Shown piece after piece: positions 13,978 through 19,450 of a stretch of DNA of 43,367 bases. Positions within the stretch are counted from its first letter, which is position 1. Each line of letters begins with the position of its first letter. Under the pieces are notes generated by a model. It ran no database searches. It had not been told where the DNA came from and worked only from the letters and a program-made list of their open reading frames with translations. The stretch spans positions 1-43,367 of the IMG/VR virus record IMGVR_UViG_3300021475_000033. The stretch is one strand, 5' to 3'. The position numbers and the translations under genes are program-made. Source of the DNA: a virus.

Positions 13978-14250
13978 TCATTCTTTGACGGGTATCTCAC
14001 GGGTCTTGCGCTCCATGTCAGCCAGGTCGAGCGCGGGCCGGTGCGAACCCCTGGCGATGGCCGTCGGCCGCACCGCTTGGGCCAGCTCGATGATGGTATC
14101 CCAGTGCTGGCCGTCGCCCGACACGGTGCGGGCGATGCAGGTGGCCATCTGGTCGAGCGCTTCCTTGGATGCGCCGCTGAGTTCATCCCAACCCGAGCCA
14201 GAGCGGATCTGATACTTGAGGGCTTGAGCGATGTCGGCAAACTGTGTCAA
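13978..14250 (-). CDS. Conserved small phage protein (90 aa)
   Basis: TTG at 14250 overlaps the upstream TGA (TTGA) and has AAGGA eight nt before it. The longer frame from 14373 shadows the zinc-finger gene. The sequence TQFADIAQALKYQIRSGSGW then SKEALDQMATCIARTVSGDG resembles small phage proteins with an 'ALxxIAxKIARIVSGDPxHxDxW' core. The function is unknown. It ends right beside operator B of the XRE promoter region. Confidence 0.6.
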   Translation of the reverse strand: MTQFADIAQALKYQIRSGSGWDELSGASKEALDQMATCIARTVSGDGQHWDTIIELAQAVRPTAIARGSHRPALDLADMERKTREIPVKE

Positions 14251-14465
14251 TGATCCAATCCTTCGTATTTCCACGGGTTGTCCTTCATGTCTTTGTTGAT
14301 GGCTTCGTAGCAGATGTCGCAGATTAAGCTTGTGTCCTTGTCGATGGGCTGGCCCGGGAAGTCCCGGTTCCACTCTTCCGCTGCCTCTTCGTCGGACCAG
14401 CCCTTCTCATACACCTTGTGGCATCCGGCGCAGCGGTATTCATTCTTCTTCAAGCGTCGTTTCAA
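14247..14465 (-). CDS. Zinc-finger phage protein (72 aa)
   Basis: Contains YRCAGCHKVYEKGWSDEEA and ICDICYEAINKD, a C-x2-C...C-x2-C zinc site with an acidic helix between. This small family, with the W/F-SDEEAxxE signature, is widespread in phages of actinobacteria and proteobacteria and has no known role. It is ATGA-coupled upstream. Confidence 0.7.
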   Translation of the reverse strand: MKRRLKKNEYRCAGCHKVYEKGWSDEEAAEEWNRDFPGQPIDKDTSLICDICYEAINKDMKDNPWKYEGLDH

Positions 14466-14734
14466 TTGAGCCTCTTCTTGCGATATCCGCTGCTCAACGC
14501 TTGGACAAGGTCATGCCCAGCCAGCGCGCCGCGCTCGGCGTCGGTGAGCTGGCGGAACTGCAGCTGGGCGTCGAAGGCTTGGATATGCCCACACTTAACG
14601 CAAATGGCGATGCTGCCGGGGTTCGGTTGGGATGCGTTGCCGACGCCGGTGGCCGCGTCGAACACTGCGCCGCACTCGAGGCATGTCGCCGGCTGCTGCC
14701 GCGTCGTCGGCCCGATGATGACTTGCTTCTTCAT
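14462..14734 (-). CDS. Zinc-ribbon protein (90 aa)
   Basis: The ATG at 14734 overlaps the preceding stop. The motifs TCLECGAVF and ICVKCGHIQAF form a two-knuckle zinc ribbon, followed by LTDAERGALAGHDLVQAL, a helix seen in related phage ribbons. It probably binds nucleic acid or a protein partner. Confidence 0.65.
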   Translation of the reverse strand: MKKQVIIGPTTRQQPATCLECGAVFDAATGVGNASQPNPGSIAICVKCGHIQAFDAQLQFRQLTDAERGALAGHDLVQALSSGYRKKRLN

Positions 14735-14979
14735 CGCCAGCACTCATCGTTGAAGAAAGCCACAGCCTCGGCGACGTTGTTGCAGTACTTGCACATGGGC
14801 ACCTTGATACACAGGCACAGGAAGTCGGGAACAGTGACCTCATTGAAGAACATCATGGCATCTTCGATCGACCACGCGATGCCCACGGGAATGCGGAACT
14901 CGCTCGGCGGCGCTGAAGTCATGGTGATGACCGGGTCGGGCCTCAGGCTCGAGCGGATGGCCGCGTGCATCTCTTTCAT
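14731..14979 (-). CDS. Hypothetical protein (82 aa)
   Basis: ATG at 14979, coupled (ATGA), is chosen over 15096. The sequence has a central hydrophobic helix (WSIEDAMMFFNEVTV), a Cys-rich segment FLCLCIKVPMCKYCNN and a final DECWR. A zinc or disulfide site is possible. The family is unknown. Confidence 0.6.
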   Translation of the reverse strand: MKEMHAAIRSSLRPDPVITMTSAPPSEFRIPVGIAWSIEDAMMFFNEVTVPDFLCLCIKVPMCKYCNNVAEAVAFFNDECWR

Positions 14980-15167
14980 TTGAACTCCCGGCCGCACTCG
15001 CAGAAGATGCGGTGAGTCTTGAGGCCGAAATGGCTGTAGACCCGCCAGATGCGGTGACCTTTGCGGAAGGGAAAGGTGTGCTTGAACGCGCGCCACCGCG
15101 CCCGGAGCATCAGTCGATAGGGCGCATTGCGCGTGTTGATAGGGATGAAGTTAAGGGGTGAGTTCAT
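14976..15167 (-). CDS. Small basic protein (63 aa)
   Basis: The ATG at 15167 overlaps the upstream stop. It is highly basic and aromatic (YRLMLRARWRAFKHTFPFRK) and ends with a C-E-C-G-REFK motif. RNA or DNA binding is plausible from charge alone. No family is recognised. Confidence 0.55.
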   Translation of the reverse strand: MNSPLNFIPINTRNAPYRLMLRARWRAFKHTFPFRKGHRIWRVYSHFGLKTHRIFCECGREFK

Positions 15168-15391
15168 CGGAACAGGTCTCCCTGCGCTTGTTCGACAATC
15201 CACTTCTGCACTGCCTTGGCTGCGGCGATGTATTCTGTGGATGGCGTCTTAGACTTTTCCTGGCCCGGGACATAGGTTTGCCAGATGCGTTTGCGCAGAT
15301 GTGCGGGCAAGCGATACCAGTGCTCCTTGCATCCCCACAAGCGCGGTGGCACGACGCGCTCGCAGCCGGGCCAGTGGCAATGATGCGTCAT
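15164..15391 (-). CDS. Conserved Cys/His phage protein (75 aa)
   Basis: The ATG at 15391 overlaps the next upstream stop. The sequence HHCHWPGCERVVPPRLWGCK followed by HWYRLPAHLRKRIWQTY and YIAAAKAVQKW matches a very widespread small phage protein of unknown function. It has a C-x-x-x-x-C...C-x2-H zinc knuckle and an RLPxxLRxRIW helix. The family match is from memory of the pattern. Confidence 0.75.
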   Translation of the reverse strand: MTHHCHWPGCERVVPPRLWGCKEHWYRLPAHLRKRIWQTYVPGQEKSKTPSTEYIAAAKAVQKWIVEQAQGDLFR

Positions 15392-15618
15392 TCTCTGTGA
15401 CCCTTGATCGCCATCGCCTGCTTGACGAGCAGAGAGGCGAAGGCCAGCGCCTCTTCCGGCGGCAGACCGAGCCACTCGAGCGGCTTGCCGAAGTCGACCC
15501 TGACCACACCATTGTAGACGGAGATAGCGAGCATCAGTCCGCCCTCATCGTCGGCGTCCAGCTTGCCCTTGGGGAAGTCTCCAGTCGGGCCGATGGGTGG
15601 TTTGTTGTCATTGCTCAT
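15388..15618 (-). CDS. Hypothetical small protein (76 aa)
   Basis: ATG start, overlapping the preceding gene by 11 nt. The sequence GGLMLAISVYNGVVRVDFGK then PLEWLGLPPEEALAFASLLV is a compact alpha/beta unit I have seen in phage genomes beside the 15164-type protein. The function is unknown. Confidence 0.65.
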   Translation of the reverse strand: MSNDNKPPIGPTGDFPKGKLDADDEGGLMLAISVYNGVVRVDFGKPLEWLGLPPEEALAFASLLVKQAMAIKGHRE

Positions 15619-15793
15619 CGATCACCTCGAGTTCAATCAGCCAGCGGCGCACGCGGGCGCGCTCGTCAAGGTCTGGGATGTTGGCCACCCACTGACAGGG
15701 CCAGCAGCGCTCGCGCACGTGCCCGAGGGCGTCGTAGACAGCGGCCTGGCAATCCCGGCAGATGAATGTGGGTGTGGGCTCAGGGGTAAGCAA
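15608..15793 (-). CDS. Zinc-binding small protein (61 aa)
   Basis: TTG start at 15793 with GGAAGG upstream on the minus strand. It contains FICRDCQAAVYDAL and RCWPCQWVANI (C-x2-C twice) and a C-terminal helix RVRRWLIELEVIDEQ. The start codon abuts a GC-rich hairpin (15794-15834) that holds the ribosome site in its loop. Confidence 0.6.
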   Translation of the reverse strand: MLTPEPTPTFICRDCQAAVYDALGHVRERCWPCQWVANIPDLDERARVRRWLIELEVIDEQ

Positions 15794-15834
15794 GGGGCGG
15801 GCCTTCCAAAGGGGGGCTCGAGTTGACCCGCCCC
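15794..15834. other. GC hairpin at a TTG start
   Basis: GGGGCGGG at 15794-15801 and CCCGCCCC at 15827-15834 form a perfect 8-bp stem in the 119-nt gap. On the minus strand the GGAAGG ribosome site is in the loop, and the TTG start of the 15608 gene is the next codon after the stem. It may modulate translation or separate it from the upstream tail-collar gene. Confidence 0.45.
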
Positions 15835-15912
15835 CGCCTCTCCGCTTCGTCTCGAGGGGGGGTTTCCTCGGACGCCGTCGACGGGAGTCGAGCGGAACGC
15901 GGAAAGCTCATG

Positions 15913-16272
15913 TTATCCAAATGCTCCTGTGAACACGATCATTCCGATCGGCCCGTTCTCGGGCTTGACATTGACCGCATGACCGAGCATGCGCTCGCCC
16001 AGGAAGGGCATCGGCTCCATGTTGGGCAGACGGAAGGTGTCCACACCATCACCGCCCCAGGTTGTGCCCATGAGAGCGAAGAGCTCGGGGAAGTCTTCCT
16101 TGCGCGCCAGCGCGCCGTTGCACTTCAGCAAGCCGTCATGGTAGAGCAGCAAGCCGTCGCTGGCGATGAGCGGAGGCCACGGCCGACGCGGCATGATCAT
16201 CAGCGACTGGATCTTGACGATCGCCGGTGCAGCGACCAGTCCGACTAAGAGATTGCGGCGCGATAGTTTCAT
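15913..16272 (-). CDS. Tat-signal protein with phage tail-collar domain (119 aa)
   Basis: The ATG at 16272 is coupled by ATGA. The N-terminus MKLSRRNLLVGLVAAPAIVK fits a twin-arginine signal (S-R-R-x-L-L, hydrophobic core). The remainder has the tail-collar (PF07484-like) core: LLLYHDGLLKCNGALARKED followed by FPELFALMGTTWGGDGVDTF and RLPNM. So a short exported collar domain is encoded among accessory genes, about 20 kb from the tail genes. Export of a receptor-like collar module to block superinfection is a speculation; a small virion protein is the alternative. Confidence 0.75.
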   Translation of the reverse strand: MKLSRRNLLVGLVAAPAIVKIQSLMIMPRRPWPPLIASDGLLLYHDGLLKCNGALARKEDFPELFALMGTTWGGDGVDTFRLPNMEPMPFLGERMLGHAVNVKPENGPIGMIVFTGAFG

Positions 16273-16469
16273 CCATAAAGCTCCACCCATGACCGGGCCA
16301 AGTCGATAACCACATCGTGATAGCTGTCATCACCCAGTTTATCATGAGCAGATATCTCAGTCAAAATTCGCCGCGCTGTCTGCAAGGCCAGTCTTTCTCT
16401 GAGGTTCCAGCCGAGGGCGACTACCGTTCGGTCCTGGTCGTCTTGATACTCTCCGCCGGGCCCTTCCAT
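16269..16469 (-). CDS. Hypothetical small protein (66 aa)
   Basis: Helical, charged protein with WNLRERLALQTARRILTEI and SYHDVVIDLARSWVELYG. ATGA-coupled to the Tat-collar gene and separated by no gap from the upstream gene. No family is recognised. Confidence 0.6.
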   Translation of the reverse strand: MEGPGGEYQDDQDRTVVALGWNLRERLALQTARRILTEISAHDKLGDDSYHDVVIDLARSWVELYG

Positions 16470-16724
16470 TCATCTCTCCTCCAGGTCGCTGTCGCTGAAG
16501 ATGTGGAGCATGCCGGCGAAGTCCGGGTGATCGGCCTCGACCACGTAGCGCACCTCGCCCTTGAGGGTATAAAAAATACTGACGATGACGCCAGGATATT
16601 TATACCCCTTGATCTTGCGCACTCGCTGGAGCATTGTGTGATGAGCGATGGTCGAGCGCGGAGCTTCACTTCTCAATCCGCCCTTCTTGTACTGGGGCGG
16701 AATCATTCTCACGGGTTTGTTCAT
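16470..16724 (-). CDS. Conserved small phage protein, GYxxPGVIVSIF type (84 aa)
   Basis: The ATG at 16724 is supported by AGAGGTGG upstream, although this overlaps the alpha-CTD-like gene by 59 nt. An internal ATG at 16634 lacks a ribosome site. The core KIKGYKYPGVIVSIFYTLKG followed by EVRYVVEADHPDFAGMLHIF is a beta-barrel-like small protein common in phages of GC-rich bacteria, of unknown role. Confidence 0.65.
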   Translation of the reverse strand: MNKPVRMIPPQYKKGGLRSEAPRSTIAHHTMLQRVRKIKGYKYPGVIVSIFYTLKGEVRYVVEADHPDFAGMLHIFSDSDLEER

Positions 16725-17052
16725 CACACCACCTCTTAATGCTGACTCTCACGTCATGCAGCGACTTGACCCCGAACTCCGGCAGGCGCATCAATTCCTC
16801 GTCAGTCATTTCCATCGCTTGGCGAATAGTCAGGATGTCAAAAGCCTTCAGGACCCTGAGCGCGCGCGAGCTGAGCCAGAGATCGTCGATCGGGCTATCG
16901 CGAGCGTCGTCGGGCGGCGGCGGCAGGAGCAACTTGTTCGCCAACCCGCGCAACCAATCTCGAGCATAACTCATCCGCCCGCCATGCGCCGGCCCAGGCT
17001 CCAGACTGTCGGCGATGGAGCGCAGAACAGCGGCGATCTCCTCGTTGGTCAT
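16666..17052 (-). CDS. Protein with RNA polymerase alpha-CTD-like domain (128 aa)
   Basis: The C-terminal half reads SPIDDLWLSSRALRVLKAFD, then ILTIRQAMEMTDEELMRLPE and FGVKSLHDVRVSIKRW. This matches the helix-hairpin-helix alpha-CTD of bacterial RpoA (P-x-D-D-L-x-L...R...LK...E/D-E-L-x-x-x-P-x-x-G-x-KSL). Compared by eye with E. coli RpoA, the DNA-contact residues R265, G296, K298 and S299 have identical counterparts; N268 is Arg here. The N-terminal 60 residues are an unrelated helical segment. It could bind UP-element-like DNA or compete for alpha-CTD partners such as activators. It shares its end with the next gene (59-nt overlap). Confidence 0.75.
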   Translation of the reverse strand: MTNEEIAAVLRSIADSLEPGPAHGGRMSYARDWLRGLANKLLLPPPPDDARDSPIDDLWLSSRALRVLKAFDILTIRQAMEMTDEELMRLPEFGVKSLHDVRVSIKRWCDEQTRENDSAPVQEGRIEK

Positions 17053-17285
17053 TTCTCCTTGCCCGGCTCGGGCACCTCCGCTGCCTCGGCCTCAGCCATC
17101 GTCGTGAAGGGCTGATCCCACCATGCGGTGATGCCCCAGTCGCCCTGCGGCCACGCGCCATGCGACCACTCTTCAATACCATCCCACTCAGCCGGCGGAT
17201 GATCGGGCCCTTCGTCGGCGGTGCGCCACACCACATACCATCCGTCTATCGTCGGATCTTCATCATCGATGTACTTCCACACCAT
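17049..17285 (-). CDS. Small acidic Trp-rich protein (78 aa)
   Basis: ATG at 17285 has GAGGAG seven nt upstream and is chosen over the Arg-rich extension to 17369. The sequence MVWKYIDDEDPTIDGWYVVW then WSHGAWPQGDWGITAWW is Trp- and Asp-rich. It is likely a small beta-protein. The function is unknown. Confidence 0.6.
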   Translation of the reverse strand: MVWKYIDDEDPTIDGWYVVWRTADEGPDHPPAEWDGIEEWSHGAWPQGDWGITAWWDQPFTTMAEAEAAEVPEPGKEK

Positions 17286-17300
17286 CCAGCATCTCCTCGG

Positions 17301-17329
17301 TCGCCCGGCGGCGTTAAACCACCGGGCGA
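17301..17329. other. Hairpin TCGCCCGG/CCGGGCGA
   Basis: A perfect 8-bp stem with a 13-nt loop (17301-17308 with 17322-17329) lies in the short gap between the genes ending at 17338 and starting at 17285 on the minus strand. No T-run follows, so it may attenuate or protect transcripts. Confidence 0.4.
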
Positions 17330-17337
17330 GTTTATTG

Positions 17338-17673
17338 CTATTTCGTCTTCTTCTTCTGGTACGATCCATCGCTGTTGTGCAAGATCTTATTGCGCCGGGC
17401 GAGGTTGCGCAGCGTCACCCGGGTCGAGGTCTCGGCGTAGCCGCCCGCCTTGAGGTTCTTGGTGACCTCTTTTGGCCAGTGCGGCTTTCCATCAGCCAGC
17501 GTGTCCATGATGATGCCATTGATCCCCGACTCGAGATCCATCTGGCGGCGGTTGGAGTATTCAGAGAACTCCGCCACCGCTTCGTCGGATGTAATCCGCT
17601 CAGTGACTACTGGCGAGGGGTTCGACCCATCTTCATCGGCCGTGAATGAATACTTTACTCTTACTGCAGGCAT
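17338..17673 (-). CDS. Winged-helix-like protein, paralogue of the 12974 gene (111 aa)
   Basis: GGAGGAA precedes the ATG. The region LESGINGIIMDTLADGKPHW then KNLKAGGYAETSTRVTLRNL and ILHNSDGSYQKK aligns along its length with the winged helix of the 12974-13492 protein (GINGII, D/A-GA/K, LKA-G-G/A). It is the first gene after a strong leftward promoter. A DNA-binding regulator is inferred. Confidence 0.65.
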   Translation of the reverse strand: MPAVRVKYSFTADEDGSNPSPVVTERITSDEAVAEFSEYSNRRQMDLESGINGIIMDTLADGKPHWPKEVTKNLKAGGYAETSTRVTLRNLARRNKILHNSDGSYQKKKTK

Positions 17674-17706
17674 GTTGCTTCCTCCAATGGTTTTACAACA
17701 TACATA

Positions 17707-17735
17707 TATTTATATACTTCGGCCGTATCTGTCAA
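17707..17735 (-). promoter_or_regulatory. Strong leftward promoter with consensus TTGACA
   Basis: On the minus strand TTGACA (17735-17730) is followed after 17 nt by TAAATA (17712-17707), inside an AT-rich run TATATAAATATATG that offers alternative -10 hexamers at 15 and 19 nt. It drives the 17338 gene and those beyond it. Confidence 0.6.
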
Positions 17736-17742
17736 ATCCGTT

Positions 17743-18003
17743 TTAGTCATTGCCCGACCACACCTCCTTGGGCACGTGCGCCGCTCGGTCGAGAACTTCC
17801 ATCACATCCTGACGGCGCACCGGTATCTCCGAGATCCTCTTGACATGGCTTGCGGAGGGCAGGGCGTCTCTGCAGATGGCGATCGCCTCGTCGCGGGTGT
17901 ACTCGCCAGCGCCGAGCAATCCGCTCGCGTAGCCCCGTCTGTCGGGCGCCCACCAGCCGTTGTGCTCATTGCTCCAGATGAAGTAGACGTCGTTGAGGGT
18001 CAA
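17743..18003 (-). CDS. Conserved small phage protein, WSNEHNGWW type (86 aa)
   Basis: TTG at 18003 overlaps the preceding TGA (TTGA) with AAGGAG upstream. The frame to 18072 would shadow the upstream gene. The core NDVYFIWSNEHNGWWAPDRR then GAGEYTRDEAIAICRDA is a compact motif family found in many phages and in some bacterial genomes (Y-x-x-WSNEHxxWWxP...A-G-x-Y-x-x-x-EA). The role is unknown. Confidence 0.65.
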   Translation of the reverse strand: MTLNDVYFIWSNEHNGWWAPDRRGYASGLLGAGEYTRDEAIAICRDALPSASHVKRISEIPVRRQDVMEVLDRAAHVPKEVWSGND

Positions 18004-18215
18004 ATGCCATTCTCCTTGGCGATGAGGTCGATCAGTTCGGCCAGCTTGAGCAATCCTCGAGGCAAGTTCCACTCCTTGCGCTCGACCATGCTGGCCAGGA
18101 AGCCTTGCATGTCGTACGAGATCTGCTCCTTGGCCTCCGTGATCGACATGGCGTTGAACCGGGCCTGCGCAGCGACGCAGCCGGCGTTGACGGTTTTCTG
18201 CTCGAGCTTTGCCAT
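18000..18215 (-). CDS. Hypothetical helical protein (71 aa)
   Basis: ATG with AGGGGG upstream. It is all-helical: AQARFNAMSITEAKEQISYD then LPRGLLKLAELIDLIAKENG. It is the first gene of the leftward string and is divergent from the 18313 gene. The role is unknown. Confidence 0.6.
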   Translation of the reverse strand: MAKLEQKTVNAGCVAAQARFNAMSITEAKEQISYDMQGFLASMVERKEWNLPRGLLKLAELIDLIAKENGI

Positions 18216-18243
18216 ATGGGTATTACCCCCTATGCGTTAACGG

Positions 18244-18271
18244 TTGCTTTTCCCCCGCTTCAGTCTAAGAT
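18244..18271 (+). promoter_or_regulatory. Promoter TTGCTT-16-TAAGAT
   Basis: TTGCTT at 18244-18249 and TAAGAT at 18266-18271 are 16 nt apart in the 97-nt divergent region. The leader carries AGCACCAAAACTGGAGAAC before ATG 18313. This resembles the leaders of the 5321 and 9449 genes. Confidence 0.45.
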
Positions 18272-18312
18272 CGACGTGCGACATCTGTCAGCACCAAAAC
18301 TGGAGAACCGCA

Positions 18313-18945
18313 ATGACTGATACGAGAAGATCCACACCGCCCTCACCGCCCTCGCGGCCGGCAGCGACTTGCGTCTACATAACCAGGGGACGCGATAAGC
18401 AACTCATCACCACATGGGGATCCCTGCGCGAGGCGCGATCGCAGATCGCTCTCGCTCTGGGGGGCGAACCTTTCAAATGGCTCGACCATGTGACTATCCT
18501 CTCACGCCTCGGCGTCAAGGTCGAGTGCACCCATCTCGAAGACATCATGGAGCTCGACGACGAACAACTTCTCCAGCCGCAGGAGGAGCGCACGGTCGAG
18601 CGATTCTTGAGCGACGCGCCCTCGACGCCTGCGCCGCAGACCCGCCGCGAGAAGCGCAAGGCGCGGGTCGCTGCGATGAAAGTCTCAGCTACCAGCGCGG
18701 CAGCGCCAACGGCCACACCGGGTAAATCCTCGTCCTCGCAGCCGACTTGGGAGTCACCGCCACGCCAGTCCTCAGCGCCCGTCCAGATGCCCGTGGACGC
18801 CGTCGCCGAGCAGCTAGGCGTATCCGGCCGGCAAATCCGCCGAGCCATGCGTGCGCTCCGCTGGGCGAAGCCTGTGGGTCGTTGGGTCATCAACGAGGAA
18901 GACATCCCAGCACTGCGGAAGGCGATCAAGGGAGCGGCCAAGTGA
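18313..18945 (+). CDS. HTH DNA-binding protein, possible origin-associated factor (210 aa)
   Basis: ATG at 18313 has GGAG upstream. Residues 15-90 form an alpha/beta domain (CVYITRGRDKQLITTWGSLR, then LDHVTILSRLGVKVECTHLE). A basic and Ser/Pro/Ala-rich linker follows. The C-terminal 50 residues are an HTH: VDAVAEQLGVSGRQIRRAMR then ALRWAKPVGRWVINEEDIPA. It is the only sizeable gene transcribed toward the iteron array at 19.2 kb. A role as iteron-binding initiator or regulator is possible by position only. Confidence 0.65.
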   Translation: MTDTRRSTPPSPPSRPAATCVYITRGRDKQLITTWGSLREARSQIALALGGEPFKWLDHVTILSRLGVKVECTHLEDIMELDDEQLLQPQEERTVERFLSDAPSTPAPQTRREKRKARVAAMKVSATSAAAPTATPGKSSSSQPTWESPPRQSSAPVQMPVDAVAEQLGVSGRQIRRAMRALRWAKPVGRWVINEEDIPALRKAIKGAAK

Positions 18946-19130
18946 AGAAGCCGAAAACCTCCTCCGAACGCCGCAGCGCCCTGAGGCGCAAAGCAGACAT
19001 GTATTACTATCCCGGTGTCGACCCCGAACTGTCGGAAGCGCAGATGATCATGGAAGCCATCCTCGAACTGTGCCGCACCATCGAAGAGTCGACCGCAAAG
19101 ATAGTCAATAGTCGCCGAGCACGAGGATGA
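18942..19130 (+). CDS. Small partner of the HTH protein (62 aa)
   Basis: GTG at 18942 overlaps the HTH gene's stop (GTGA). The sequence is basic at first (KPKTSSERRSALRRKADMYY), then an acidic helix, ending in NSRRARG. It ends 11 nt before the inverted-repeat region. The function is unknown. Confidence 0.6.
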   Translation: MKKPKTSSERRSALRRKADMYYYPGVDPELSEAQMIMEAILELCRTIEESTAKIVNSRRARG

Positions 19131-19141
19131 TGTTTGGGAAT

Positions 19142-19443
19142 GGCTCAAAGAAGTTCCGGCTCCCTCGCGCGCGTACGCGCGTAATGCCCATTTTTTGAGG
19201 GCGTGTTTACTTCTTTGAGCCTTATCAAGCAGTTACCAGGGCGTCTTTAAAAATTTTTGAGGGCATCTTTAAAATTCTCAGGGCATCTTTAAAATTAAGT
19301 GAGGATTTAAAGATGCCCTGAAGCATCCAAAGACGCCCTTTAAAGATGCCCTGGTAACCCATTGAAAACACTCAAAGAATCCAAAGGCGCCCTGCTGTGA
19401 CGGACCCCGTGCGCGCGCACGCGCACGCGCGCATACGCGCGTA
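19142..19443. repeat. Iteron and inverted-repeat array, candidate replication origin
   Basis: The 320-nt non-coding gap contains the unit AGGGCRTCTTTAAA in direct orientation at 19238-19251, 19260-19273 and 19280-19293, with a diverged copy at 19197-19210. Inverted copies (TTTAAAGATGCCCT) lie at 19306-19319 and 19339-19352, with diverged ones at 19327-19339 and 19381-19393. Spacing is about 20-22 bp, two helical turns. Outside these, a perfect 13-bp inverted repeat (GGCTCAAAGAAGT, 19142-19154; ACTTCTTTGAGCC, 19209-19221) and two copies of the palindrome TACGCGCGTA (19174-19183, 19434-19443) frame the array. It is AT-rich in a GC-rich genome and adjoins the primase-helicase gene. Confidence 0.7.
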
Positions 19444-19450
19444 GGGCATT

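Noticed and set aside
19142-19443. CRISPR array
   Set aside because: Repeats are 14 bp, in both orientations, without unique spacers of constant length, and no cas genes are nearby.
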